From: CAYTEO01 sp964436825
GTDB lineage: Bacteria > Krumholzibacteriota > Krumholzibacteriia > LZORAL124-64-63
NCBI GenBank assembly: GCA_964436825.1
Contig: CAYTEO010000004.1
Location: 62,001 to 126,000, forward strand
DNA length: 64,000 bases
Reading direction: 5' to 3'
In this document: piece by piece, positions 1 through 8,358 of the stretch
Numbering within the stretch: position 1 is the stretch's first letter
How the letters are laid out: every line of letters begins with the position of its first letter
The notes under the pieces: model-generated
The model's input: the letters and a program-made list of their open reading frames with translations, nothing else
What the model was told of the DNA's origin: nothing
The model's database searches: none
Program-made: the position numbers and the translations under genes

Positions 1-1006
1 CAGCGGGGAGCTGGTGACCGTGCCGGTGGGCACGACCCTGGAGGAGGCCGCCGAGATCCTCCACCGCCACCGCATCGAGAAGCTGCCGGTCGTCGACGCG
101 CAGGGCGACCTGGCGGGGCTGATCACCGTCAAGGACATCCAGAAGCGGATCGACTACCCCGACGCCAGCAAGGACTCCCGCGGGCGGCTGCTGGTGGGGG
201 CCGCCGTCGGGGTGGCGCCCGGGAACCTGGAGAGGGCGGAACAGCTGGTCGAGGCGGGCGTCGACGTCCTGGTCGTCGACACGGCCCACGGCCATTCGCG
301 CAACGTCGTCGACATGGTCCGCACCCTCAAGGAGCGGTGGCCCGACCTGCAGGTCGTCGCCGGGAACATCGCCACCGGCGAGGCCGCGGAGGCCCTGATC
401 GCCGCCGGCGCCGACGCCGTCAAGGTCGGCATCGGGCCGGGCTCGATCTGCACGACGCGGGTCATCGCCGGGGTGGGCGTACCCCAGGTGACGGCCATCC
501 TCGAGGTGGTCGCCAAGGCCGGGCCGGCAGGCGTGCCGGTCATCGCCGACGGGGGGATCAAGTACTCGGGCGACATCGTCAAGGCGCTGGCCGTCGGGGC
601 GGACACGGTGATGATCGGCTCGCTGCTGGCCGGCACCGAGGAGGCGCCGGGCGAGAAGATCCTCTACGAGGGCCGGGTCTACAAGAGCTACCGCGGCATG
701 GGCTCCGTGGCCGCCATGCAGCGCGGCAGCAAGGACCGCTACTTCCAGCAGGAGGTCAGCGACCCCGACAAGCTCGTCCCCGAGGGGATCGAGGGGCGTG
801 TCCCGTACAAGGGGGCCGTCCGGGACATCGTCTACCAGCTCGTCGGGGGGCTGCGCAGCGGGATGGGCTACTGCGGTTGCCGGTCGATCCCGGATCTGCA
901 GCGTCGGGCCCGGTTCGTCCGGATCACCGCCGCCGGCCTGAGGGAGAGCCATCCCCACGACGTGCGGATCACCAAGGAAGCGCCCAACTACGGCGCTCGC
1001 AGCTGA
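1..1006 (+). CDS. guaB: IMP dehydrogenase, 5'-truncated
   Basis: This is the C-terminal two thirds of inosine-5'-monophosphate dehydrogenase, which oxidises IMP to XMP in guanine nucleotide synthesis. The frame is open to the left edge, so the N-terminal barrel strands and most of the first CBS motif are missing. The end of the CBS module (KLPVVDAQGDLAGLITVKDI) is followed by the catalytic barrel. The active-site loop GPGSICTTR holds the catalytic cysteine at about residue 146 counted from the GTG at 14. The phosphate-binding ADGGIKYSGDI and the flap YRGMGSVAAM are intact. The stop overlaps the next start (TGATG), so the downstream transporter is probably translationally coupled. The family assignment is secure. 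Confidence 0.97.
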   Translation, partial: SGELVTVPVGTTLEEAAEILHRHRIEKLPVVDAQGDLAGLITVKDIQKRIDYPDASKDSRGRLLVGAAVGVAPGNLERAEQLVEAGVDVLVVDTAHGHSRNVVDMVRTLKERWPDLQVVAGNIATGEAAEALIAAGADAVKVGIGPGSICTTRVIAGVGVPQVTAILEVVAKAGPAGVPVIADGGIKYSGDIVKALAVGADTVMIGSLLAGTEEAPGEKILYEGRVYKSYRGMGSVAAMQRGSKDRYFQQEVSDPDKLVPEGIEGRVPYKGAVRDIVYQLVGGLRSGMGYCGCRSIPDLQRRARFVRITAAGLRESHPHDVRITKEAPNYGARS

Positions 1007-2217
1007 TGACCGGCCGGGTGCTGGCGCGCTGGCGCGCCCTGGATCCCGACTTCCGCCGCCTGCTGCTGGCGACCCTCTGTTTCGGGGCCGCCAGCGGGAT
1101 CTTCACCTCGACCCTGAACAACTACCTCTCCGACGTCCACGGCCTGGGGGCCGAGGCCCGCGGCTGGCTGGAACTGCCGCGCGAGCTGCCCGGCTTCGCC
1201 ATGATCTTCGTCGCGGGGGCCCTGCTGGGATTCCTGCGCGAGGCGCGGATGGCCGCGGTGGCGATGCTGCTGACCGCCGCCGGCGCCCTGGGTCTGGGCC
1301 TGGTGGCCCGCCAGATGGTGCCGCTGGTCGTGTTCGTCATCATCTGGTCCCTGGGCGACCACATCATCTTCACCGTCGAGGGGCCCATCGGCCTGCGCCT
1401 GGCCCGCCGCGGCGGGGAGGGCCGGCGCCTGGGACAGCTGGGCGGCGCCCGCAACCTGGGCACGATCCTGGGCGTGTCGGCCGTCTTCGCCATCGCCCAC
1501 GGGATCGGGGAGCGGTACGACCTGTTCTACGGCGTTGCCGCCGGTTGCGCCCTGCTGGCGTGTGTCTTCTACCTGCAGCTCCGCGTCGGCAGGGGCGAGC
1601 CGCCATCGCGCCGGTTCGTCCTGAAGCGCAAGTACACGATCTTCTACGCCATCAGTGCCCTGTTCGGCGTGCGCAAGCAGATCTTCCTGGCCTTCGGCGG
1701 GTGGGTCCTGGTGCGGATCCACGGCGTGCCGGTGGCGACGATCGCGCTGCTCTACTTCGTCGCCGCCACCCTGGGGGTCATCCTGCGGCCGCTGCTGGGC
1801 GACGTCATCGACTGGGTGGGCGAGCGGATCGTCCTGGCCACGGACGAGGTCCTGCTGCTGCTGATCTGCCTCGCCTACGCCTTCGCCTCGGACCTGCTGC
1901 CGGCGCCGTGGGACCTGCGGCTCCTCTACGGGGCCTACATCCTGGACAGCGTCCTGTTCGCCCTGCGCATCGCCCGGACGACCTACCTGAAGAAGATCGT
2001 CGATGATCCGGCGGAGATCACGCCGACGATCTCGGTGGGGATCACCATCGATCACGCCGTCGCCATGAGCCTGCCGGTCCTGTCGGGCTACATCTGGGAG
2101 GCGTACGGTTTCCGGTGGGTCTTCCTGCTGGCCGGGGCCATCGCCGTGGCCGGGTTCTTCATCTGCCTGCGGATCCGCGTGCCGCCGCTGTCGCGGCAGG
2201 AGGTGAGTGCCACATGA
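1006..2217 (+). CDS. Major facilitator superfamily transporter
   Basis: A 403-residue polytopic membrane protein with about twelve hydrophobic segments and almost no soluble domain, as expected for an MFS permease. The first helix is near residues 20-40 (LLLATLCFGAASGIFTSTL) and a helix near the C-terminus reads FLLAGAIAVAGFFICL. Basic loops such as RLARRGGEGRRLG sit between helices, as in the cytoplasmic loops of this family. The substrate cannot be read from the sequence. The ATG overlaps the guaB stop and the gene overlaps the next gene by 4 bp, so the three are probably cotranscribed. A nucleobase substrate would suit the guaB linkage, but that is a guess. Confidence 0.85.
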   Translation: MTGRVLARWRALDPDFRRLLLATLCFGAASGIFTSTLNNYLSDVHGLGAEARGWLELPRELPGFAMIFVAGALLGFLREARMAAVAMLLTAAGALGLGLVARQMVPLVVFVIIWSLGDHIIFTVEGPIGLRLARRGGEGRRLGQLGGARNLGTILGVSAVFAIAHGIGERYDLFYGVAAGCALLACVFYLQLRVGRGEPPSRRFVLKRKYTIFYAISALFGVRKQIFLAFGGWVLVRIHGVPVATIALLYFVAATLGVILRPLLGDVIDWVGERIVLATDEVLLLLICLAYAFASDLLPAPWDLRLLYGAYILDSVLFALRIARTTYLKKIVDDPAEITPTISVGITIDHAVAMSLPVLSGYIWEAYGFRWVFLLAGAIAVAGFFICLRIRVPPLSRQEVSAT

Positions 2218-2675
2218 CCGCCATCACCGGAACCGGCTGGGAGGCCGTCGCCGCCATGGTGACGGCCAACGCGACCGCCCAGCTCATCAAGTTCGTCCGC
2301 GGCTGGCTCGCCCGGGGCGAGCCGGACTTCCCGCTCCTGGTCTCGACCGGCGGCATGCCGTCGAGCCACAGCTCGACGGTGGCGGCCCTGAGCACGTCGA
2401 TCGGCATGATCGCCGGCTGGGACTCGCCCCTGTTCGCGGTGACGCTCTGCTTCTCGGGGATCACCATGTACGACGCCGCCGGACTGCGCCGCTCGGCCAG
2501 CCTCCAGGCCCAGGCCCTGAACGAGATCGTCCGCGAGCTGCTGGCGCCCGACCACCGCCTCAACATCCACAAGCTGAAGGAACTGCTGGGACACACCCCC
2601 CTGGAGGTCATGGCCGGGGCGGTGCTGGGGATCGTCGTGGCACTGGGGTGGCACTGGTTGCTGCGGCTCTCCTGA
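2214..2675 (+). CDS. Divergent PAP2 family protein (DUF212, YuiD-like)
   Basis: A 153-residue membrane protein of the DUF212/divergent PAP2 family. The diagnostic motif is GGMPSSHSS at about residues 45-53, related to the SGHS signature of PAP2 phosphatases, followed by a helix containing MYDAAGLRRSA and a C-terminal HTPLEVMAGAVLG helix that resembles the third PAP2 motif. PAP2 enzymes remove phosphate from lipid phosphates, but activity in this divergent branch is not well established. The ATG overlaps the MFS stop (ATGA), so translational coupling is likely. A GC-rich hairpin downstream probably ends the guaB-MFS-DUF212 transcript. Confidence 0.9.
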   Translation: MTAITGTGWEAVAAMVTANATAQLIKFVRGWLARGEPDFPLLVSTGGMPSSHSSTVAALSTSIGMIAGWDSPLFAVTLCFSGITMYDAAGLRRSASLQAQALNEIVRELLAPDHRLNIHKLKELLGHTPLEVMAGAVLGIVVALGWHWLLRLS

Positions 2676-2720
2676 CGGTCGGTTCCCCCACCGTCGCGCG
2701 ACGACGCCCACCAAGACGAA

Positions 2721-2743
2721 GGCCCCGTCCCGGGGACGGGGCC
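2721..2743. terminator. Hairpin between convergent genes
   Basis: A perfect 10-bp inverted repeat (GGCCCCGTCC / GGACGGGGCC) with a 3-base loop lies between the rightward DUF212 gene and the leftward secreted-protein gene. No T-run follows on either strand, so it is a GC-type bidirectional terminator candidate rather than a classical intrinsic one. Confidence 0.6.
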
Positions 2744-2769
2744 TCGCCGTGACGTTCCTTGCCGGAGAA

Positions 2770-3690
2770 CTACTTGTACTGGGCCTTGACGGCGCCCCAG
2801 CTGGCGTTCTCGTTGGCCACCGGCGCGTCGATGGTGATGACGACCGGGCAGCCGCTGCCGGTGTAGGCATCGACGATCAGGTAGTACCAGCCTTCGGCCT
2901 CGGCGACGTAGCTGATGACCTCGTCGGCACCGCTGCAGCAGTTGTCCGAGCAGGCGACGCTGCTGCCGTAGGTGTCGGCGCAGTCGGTGACCAGGTACAT
3001 GGCCATGTCGCAGCTGCCGCTCTCGGTGGCCGTGAAGGTCTCGCCCGCCTGCAGGTAGATCTTGTAGACGGCGTCAGGGCCGTTGAAGCTCCACGAGAAG
3101 CTGCCGCACTCGAAGTAGTCGTTGGCGTAGGTGGTCAGGTCGACGCTGAAGCGGTTCAGGCTGGCCTGCTGCAGGTCGACGGCGTCGGCGCAGGTCTCGC
3201 CGCCGGGCAGCTCGGTGGGCGGAGGCAGGATCGGGTTGCACTCCAGGGCCAGGTCGAAGGTCGACTCGGCACCGTTGTAGCCGTCGACGACGACGTAGTA
3301 GGTCCCGGCGGCCAGGTCGGCGGTGAAGGAGGTGTTGCCGTAGGCCAGGCAGTCGCTCTCGTCGCAGGAACCCAGCAGCCAGATGTCCAGGTCGGCGCCC
3401 ATGTTGCTGAGGGTTCCGGTGACGCTGTAGTCGCCGTCCAGGGTGAACGTGTAGACGACCTCGCCGCCCGATTCGGTCCAGCCGGTACAGCTGTAGGTCT
3501 CGACGTTGTTGGGCATGCCGGTGTTGTCGCCGCTGACGAGGTCGCCGCAGGCCAGGGGGATGGCGCCCGAGCAGTCCAGCGCGCCCCGGCTGGTCAGCAC
3601 CGGGTCGGTCTTGATCTTGCCGGCCAGGGCCGGACCCACCGCAAGGGTCAGGACGACGGTCAGGACGAGCAGCGTTCTCCAGATACGCAT
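2770..3690 (-). CDS. Secreted protein with two PPC-like beta domains
   Basis: A 306-residue exported protein. The start was set at 3690 because GGAGGG lies just upstream and MRIWRTLLVLTVVLTLAVG followed by PALAG is a clear signal peptide. The mature part has two similar beta-rich modules, about residues 40-150 and 165-290. Each carries the pattern of bacterial pre-peptidase C-terminal (PPC) domains: YTFTLDGDYSVTGTLSNMGADLDIWLL then GTYYVVVDGY in the first, and YKIYLQAGETFTATESGSCDMAMYLV then GWYYLIVDAYTG in the second. It has many cysteines, suggesting disulfides outside the cytoplasm. No catalytic domain is present, so a binding or surface role is likely. It ends without a type IX sorting domain. 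Confidence 0.8.
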   Translation of the reverse strand: MRIWRTLLVLTVVLTLAVGPALAGKIKTDPVLTSRGALDCSGAIPLACGDLVSGDNTGMPNNVETYSCTGWTESGGEVVYTFTLDGDYSVTGTLSNMGADLDIWLLGSCDESDCLAYGNTSFTADLAAGTYYVVVDGYNGAESTFDLALECNPILPPPTELPGGETCADAVDLQQASLNRFSVDLTTYANDYFECGSFSWSFNGPDAVYKIYLQAGETFTATESGSCDMAMYLVTDCADTYGSSVACSDNCCSGADEVISYVAEAEGWYYLIVDAYTGSGCPVVITIDAPVANENASWGAVKAQYK

Positions 3691-4026
3691 GATTCCCTCC
3701 ATTGGTGCCGGGTGGCACCGGATCGAGATGGAACAGATCGTGCACCGACGCCGTTCGCCCGCTGCGGGTTGCGGGTGACAGCGACGACCTCGGCGAGTGG
3801 TCAGTCGGTGCGATACCTAGGCGGGGGAACATCACTCTAGCATTTTTTCTCTCCATATTGCAAGAGCGTCTTCAGGTCGGAGGGTCCCGCGATCCTGCCA
3901 GCCGGGCGACCCTGTTCCGGGGATCGCCGTTCGCTCCGCTTGTCCGGCCGCGACCGGTGACCTATGATGGAACCGGCAGATGCAGGATCGGCATGGCAGC
4001 GTCGCCCCGTCGCCGGAGGTCATCGC
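3691..4026. other. Intergenic region between divergent genes
   Basis: These 336 bp separate the leftward PPC-like gene from the rightward aminotransferase-fold gene. They hold the leftward promoter at 3834-3863 and a ribosome-binding site CGGAGGT at 4014-4020 for the rightward gene. No supported coding region or RNA gene was seen. Confidence 0.5.
3834..3863 (-). promoter_or_regulatory. Sigma70-type promoter for the PPC-domain protein
   Basis: On the minus strand TTGCAA (3863-3858), an 18-bp spacer and TAGAGT (3839-3834) form a plausible promoter. Initiation near 3827 would give a leader of about 135 nt before the ATG at 3690. Confidence 0.45.
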
Positions 4027-5733
4027 GTGGAAGCCGGGACCGCTCTTCTGATCGAGCACATCCGCGAGAGCGTCATCGGTCGCGACCGGGCCCTGCACGG
4101 CCCCTGGGGGCCGCGGCGGATCACCTACGCCGACTACACCGCCTCGGGGCGCAGCCTGGCCTTCATCGAGCGGTTCATCGACCAGGAGGTCCGACCCCTC
4201 TACGCCAACACCCACACCGAGACCTCGACGACCGGCCTGCAGACGACCCGCTTCCGCGAGGACGCCCGGCGGATCATCCTCGAGGCGGTGGGGGGGACGG
4301 ACGAGGACGTGGTCATCTTCACGGGCTCGGGGGCGACCGGAGCCATCAACAAGCTGGTGGAGATCCTGAACCTGCGCCTGCCGGCCGACCTGGACGCCCG
4401 CTACGGTCTGTCCCGGCACATCCCCGCCGACGAGCGGCCGGTCGTCTTCATCGGGCCCTACGAGCACCACTCCAACGAGCTGCCGTGGCGGGAGTCCATT
4501 GCCGACGTCGTGCTGATCGACGAGGACGCCGACGGGCGGATCGACGCCGGCCACCTGGAGCGGGAGCTGGAGCGCTACGCCGACCGGCCGCTGAAGATCG
4601 GCAGCTTCTCCGCGGCCAGCAACGTGACCGGCATCGTCTCGGACACCTACGGCATCTCGGCCCTGCTGCACCGGCACGGGGCGCTGGCCTTCTGGGACTT
4701 CGCGGCGGCGGCACCCTACGTGCGGATCGACATGAATCCCCCTGCCGGGCGGGGCCTGGCCCCGGAGAGCTACAAGGATGCCGTCTTCATCTCCCCCCAC
4801 AAGTTCGTCGGCGGACCGGGGACGCCGGGCGTCCTGGTCGTCAAGCGGCGGCTGGTGACGAACACGGTGCCCACCGTGCCGGGCGGCGGGACGGTCAGCT
4901 ACGTCAACCGCTTCCACCACGACTACCTGACCGATCCGGCACACCGGGAGGAGGGCGGCACGCCGGCCATCATCGAGTCGATCCGCGCCGGACTGGTCTT
5001 CGCCCTCAAGCGGGCCGTGGGCGAGGACAACATCGAGGCCCTCGAGAGGACCTTCGTCGACCGCGCCATCGCCGCCTGGTCCGCCGAGCCGAACATCGAG
5101 ATCCTGGGCAACGTCCGGGCCCACCGCCTGTCGATCGTCTCGTTCGTCATCCGCTGCGGCGAGCGACTGCTCCACCACAACTTCGTCGTCGCCCTGCTGA
5201 ACGACCTGTTCGGCATCCAGGCCCGCGGCGGCTGCTCCTGCGCCGGGCCGTACGGTCACCGGCTGCTGGGGATCGACCTGCAGCGCTCCATGCGCTACCA
5301 CGATGCCATCGAGCACGGCTGCGAGGGGATCAAGCCGGGCTGGGTGCGGGTCAACTTCAACTACTTCCTCAGCGACCGGGTCGTCGACTTCATCATCGAG
5401 GCCGTGCGGCTGATTGCCCGCGACGGCTGGCGCCTGCTGCCGTGGTACCGCTTCGACCACGAGACCGGTATCTGGCGCCACCGCGACCATCCCGCCGGCG
5501 AGGAGCTGTCGCTGCGCGACGTCCGTTTCGACGAACGGGGGCGGCTGGCCTACGCCGCCGAGCACGTCACCGAGCCGGAGTCGGCCCTGTCCGGCTACCT
5601 GGAGCAGGCGAGGCGGATCATCGCCGAGGCGGCGGCCGGTCCGCCGCCCGTCCCCCAGGCGCCGCCGCTGCCCGGGGACGTCGAGCGTCTGCGCTGGTTT
5701 CCCCTGCCGGGGGAAGGAGCGCCGGTGGGCTGA
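4027..5733 (+). CDS. Class V aminotransferase-fold PLP enzyme
   Basis: A 568-residue PLP enzyme of the class V aminotransferase/cysteine desulfurase superfamily. The GTG at 4027 was chosen because CGGAGGT lies 6 bp upstream; an ATG at 3964 is an alternative. Visible landmarks are the cofactor phosphate region FTGSGATGAINK (about 98-109), the aspartate in FWDFAAAAPYV (D224) and the Schiff-base lysine in ISPHKFVGGPGTPG (K259). A cysteine-rich loop GGCSCAGPYG lies near residue 400. At 568 residues it is much longer than SufS/IscS (about 400), matching a large uncharacterised subgroup with an extended C-terminus. No Fe-S assembly genes flank it, so a sulfur-delivery role is unproven. Confidence 0.85.
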   Translation: MEAGTALLIEHIRESVIGRDRALHGPWGPRRITYADYTASGRSLAFIERFIDQEVRPLYANTHTETSTTGLQTTRFREDARRIILEAVGGTDEDVVIFTGSGATGAINKLVEILNLRLPADLDARYGLSRHIPADERPVVFIGPYEHHSNELPWRESIADVVLIDEDADGRIDAGHLERELERYADRPLKIGSFSAASNVTGIVSDTYGISALLHRHGALAFWDFAAAAPYVRIDMNPPAGRGLAPESYKDAVFISPHKFVGGPGTPGVLVVKRRLVTNTVPTVPGGGTVSYVNRFHHDYLTDPAHREEGGTPAIIESIRAGLVFALKRAVGEDNIEALERTFVDRAIAAWSAEPNIEILGNVRAHRLSIVSFVIRCGERLLHHNFVVALLNDLFGIQARGGCSCAGPYGHRLLGIDLQRSMRYHDAIEHGCEGIKPGWVRVNFNYFLSDRVVDFIIEAVRLIARDGWRLLPWYRFDHETGIWRHRDHPAGEELSLRDVRFDERGRLAYAAEHVTEPESALSGYLEQARRIIAEAAAGPPPVPQAPPLPGDVERLRWFPLPGEGAPVG

Positions 5734-5771
5734 GCGGAGTCCGGCCGGTACCGGGAGCGAAAGGACACGTC

Positions 5772-6110
5772 ATGAGGCTGGAGGACGATGGCAAGCTGCT
5801 GCGGATCTTCGTCGACGAGAATGCCCGCCACGACGGCAAGCCGCTCTACGAGCAGATCGTCCGGCGCTGCCTGGACGCGGGACTGGCCGGTGCGACGGTC
5901 CTGCGCGGAATCCAGGGCTACGGCGCCCGCCACCGGCTCCACACCGCCTCGATCCTGCGGCTGAGCACCGACCTGCCGGTCGTCGTGGAGATCGCCGACA
6001 CGCCCGAGAGGATCGACGCCTTCCTGCCGACCGTGGAGGCGATGATCGACGACGGGCTGATCACCGTCGAGCGGATCCGGATGATCCGCATCGTGCCGGA
6101 GGGGGACTGA
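5772..6110 (+). CDS. DUF190 domain protein
   Basis: A 112-residue soluble protein matching the DUF190 family: an N-terminal LRIFVDENARHDGKPLYEQI, the central ATVLRGIQGYGARHRLHT and a C-terminal ferredoxin-like strand pattern ending RMIRIVPEGD. The family resembles PII-type signalling proteins and is often found next to CrcB fluoride channels, where a regulatory role is suspected. No crcB is visible here. It follows the aminotransferase-fold gene by 38 bp with AAGGA upstream of the ATG, so the two probably share a transcript. Confidence 0.88.
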   Translation: MRLEDDGKLLRIFVDENARHDGKPLYEQIVRRCLDAGLAGATVLRGIQGYGARHRLHTASILRLSTDLPVVVEIADTPERIDAFLPTVEAMIDDGLITVERIRMIRIVPEGD

Positions 6111-6212
6111 GACGGCCCGCGGCGGTGCGCGGAATCCGGCGGGTCGGCCTCCCCGGAGGCGGGAACGCCCCCGGGTGGCGCGAGGTCTGGTAACCTGTCG
6201 AGGGAGGAATCC

Positions 6213-7160
6213 ATGACCCCGGACTGGAGGGACAATCCCGTCTGCCGGTTGCTGGGGATCGAACACCCCATCATCCAGGCCGGCATGGTCTACAACAGCG
6301 GCGCCGAGCTGGCGGCGGCGGCGGCCGAGGCGGGCTGCCTGGGGCTGATCGCCGCGGGCTGGTTCCGGCCCGACGACCTGCGCGCCGAGATCCGCCGCTG
6401 CCGCGAGCTGACCGCGCGGCCCTTCGGGGTCAACCTGCCGCTGATCCACGACCACGCCGCCGACTGCCTGCGGGTGGCCCTGGAGGAGGGAGTGCGGATC
6501 TTCGTCACCTCGGCCGGCTCGCCGCGGCGGGTGGCCGGTCCGCTGCGCGAGGCAGGGGCGATCTTCATCCACGTGGCCGCCTCGCCGTCCCTGGCGCGCA
6601 AGTGCGAGGAGGCCGGCTGCGACGCCGTGGTCGTCGAGGGGTTCGAGGCCGGCGGTCACAACGGCCGCGAGGAGCTGACGACGATGGTCCTGGTCCCGGC
6701 CGCCCGCCGGGTCGTCTCGATCCCCCTGATCGCCGCCGGCGGCATCGCCACCGGCGAGCAGATGGCCGCCGCCCTCGCCCTGGGTGCCGATGCCGTCCAG
6801 GTGGGGTCGCGGTTCGCCGTCACGCGCGAGTCGGTGGCCCATGCGGCGTACAAGCGGGCTGTCGTCGAGGGGGAAGACACCCGGCTGGTCCTGAAGCAGC
6901 ACCTGCCGGTCCGGTTGCTGCGCAACCGCTTCCGGGAGATGGTCGAGGAGCTGGAGGCCCGCGGCGCCTCGCGCGAGGAACTGGTCGCACTGCTGGGCCG
7001 GGGCCGCGCCCGCCGCGGGATGCTCGAGGGCGACCTGGAGGAGGGCGAGCTGGAGATCGGCCAGGTGGCGGCCCTGATCGACGACATCCCCACCGTGGCC
7101 GAGGTCGTCCGGCGGCTGCTGGACGGCTACGCGGTCGCCGTCGCCCGCCTGAGGGGATGA
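6213..7160 (+). CDS. Nitronate monooxygenase / FabK-like flavoprotein
   Basis: A 315-residue TIM-barrel flavoprotein of the nitronate monooxygenase family (also related to enoyl-ACP reductase FabK). It starts at an ATG with GGGAGGAA upstream. The N-terminal substrate/FMN region reads GIEHPIIQAGMVYNSGAELA, followed by PFGVNLPLI, the glycine-rich VVEGFEAGGHNGREE and the FMN phosphate-binding AAGGIATGEQMAAALALGADAVQVGSRF. These enzymes use FMN to oxidise alkyl nitronates such as the toxin propionate 3-nitronate; FabK members reduce enoyl-ACP. The lack of fatty-acid genes nearby favours the nitronate-type label, but the two cannot be separated with certainty. It lies 7 bp upstream of queG. Confidence 0.85.
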   Translation: MTPDWRDNPVCRLLGIEHPIIQAGMVYNSGAELAAAAAEAGCLGLIAAGWFRPDDLRAEIRRCRELTARPFGVNLPLIHDHAADCLRVALEEGVRIFVTSAGSPRRVAGPLREAGAIFIHVAASPSLARKCEEAGCDAVVVEGFEAGGHNGREELTTMVLVPAARRVVSIPLIAAGGIATGEQMAAALALGADAVQVGSRFAVTRESVAHAAYKRAVVEGEDTRLVLKQHLPVRLLRNRFREMVEELEARGASREELVALLGRGRARRGMLEGDLEEGELEIGQVAALIDDIPTVAEVVRRLLDGYAVAVARLRG

Positions 7161-7167
7161 AACCGGG

Positions 7168-8358
7168 ATGGGCGCACCCTCCGTCTCCGCCGTCCAGCTG
7201 CGGGAGATCCTCCGTCCGGTCCGGGAGGCGCACCGTCTCGACCTGGTCGGCGTCGTCGCGCTGCCCCGGGCGCTGCCGCACACGGCGGCGTGGCTGAACT
7301 GGCTGCTCGAGGGTCGCCACGGCGACCTGGCGTACCTGCTGCGGGATCCCCACGCCAGGGCGGACCCCACGCGGGAGCGGCCCTGGGCCCGCTCGCTGAT
7401 CGTGGTCGCCCAGCGCTACGTCAACGGGTGGGAGCGCGACGACCCCGAGGCCGTGGCCGGCGTGGCGGCCGGTGGCTCGTGGCTGGCCGGCGTCTCCCGC
7501 TACGCCCGCGGCCGTGACTACCACGATGTCCTGCGGCGCGCCCTGCGACGACTGGTCCAGGTGCTGCGCGAGGAGCTGATCGCGCGGGGGATCATCGCCC
7601 GCTACGACGACCTGCGGGCCGAGACCGCCGTCGACGCCGGGCCGTTCCTGGAGCGCGAGTGGGCCTGGCTGGCGGGGCTCGGTTTCATCGGCAAGAACAC
7701 CATGCTGATCCACCCCCGGCTGGGATCGGGGCTGTTCCTGGGGGTGGCGGTCCTGGGCCTGGAGGTCGAGGCGCTGGCCGACGCTCCCCGCCCCCTGCTC
7801 GGCCCGCCGGCCCAGCGGCTGCCCGAACCGGAGGGGATGGCCTCGCTCTGCGGCCACTGCACCGCCTGCCTGGACGCCTGCCCCACCGGAGCGCTGGTGG
7901 CGCCGCTGCGACTGGACGCCGGCCGCTGCCTGTCGACCTGGTCCATCGAGTGGCGGGGCGGGGCGCCGCCGGGGGAGAGGCCGGCCCAGGGCGGCCTGCT
8001 GTTCGGCTGCGACGTCTGCCAGCAGGTCTGTCCCTGGAACCACAAGGCGGCCCGGCTGTTGACCGATCCGCCGGCGGCCGCCTACGCCGAACTGCCCGGG
8101 CACGGCGAGCTTTCGCTGGCGGACCTGATGACGATCGACGCGCAGACGTTCCGGCGGCGGTTCCGCCACACTCCCCTGTGGCGCTGTCACCCCGAGGGGA
8201 TGCGCCGCAACGCCCTGATCGTGGCGGCCAACACGGGGAGGCGGGACCTGCGGCGGGTCATCGAGGCCGTCGCCGCCGGCGATCCCGACCCCGGCGTGCG
8301 CGAGACGGCCGGCTGGGCCCTGTCGCGGCTCGACCCCGGCGGAGGGGAGGAGGAGTGA
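7168..8358 (+). CDS. queG: Epoxyqueuosine reductase
   Basis: A 396-residue enzyme that reduces epoxyqueuosine to queuosine at the wobble position of GUN tRNAs, using cobalamin and two [4Fe-4S] clusters. The catalytic aspartate lies in VDAGPFLEREWAWLAGLGF (D156), followed by GFIGKNTMLIHP. The ferredoxin-like cysteines are CGHCTACLDACP (C228, C231, C234, C238), a lone C254, and CDVCQQVCPWN (C281, C284, C288). The C-terminal part has the HEAT-like segment typical of the longer forms (RRNALIVAANTGRRDL, ETAGWALSRLD). It overlaps the next gene (TGATG). QueF, a later enzyme relative of the same pathway, is encoded 1.7 kb downstream on the other strand. Confidence 0.95.
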   Translation: MGAPSVSAVQLREILRPVREAHRLDLVGVVALPRALPHTAAWLNWLLEGRHGDLAYLLRDPHARADPTRERPWARSLIVVAQRYVNGWERDDPEAVAGVAAGGSWLAGVSRYARGRDYHDVLRRALRRLVQVLREELIARGIIARYDDLRAETAVDAGPFLEREWAWLAGLGFIGKNTMLIHPRLGSGLFLGVAVLGLEVEALADAPRPLLGPPAQRLPEPEGMASLCGHCTACLDACPTGALVAPLRLDAGRCLSTWSIEWRGGAPPGERPAQGGLLFGCDVCQQVCPWNHKAARLLTDPPAAAYAELPGHGELSLADLMTIDAQTFRRRFRHTPLWRCHPEGMRRNALIVAANTGRRDLRRVIEAVAAGDPDPGVRETAGWALSRLDPGGGEEE

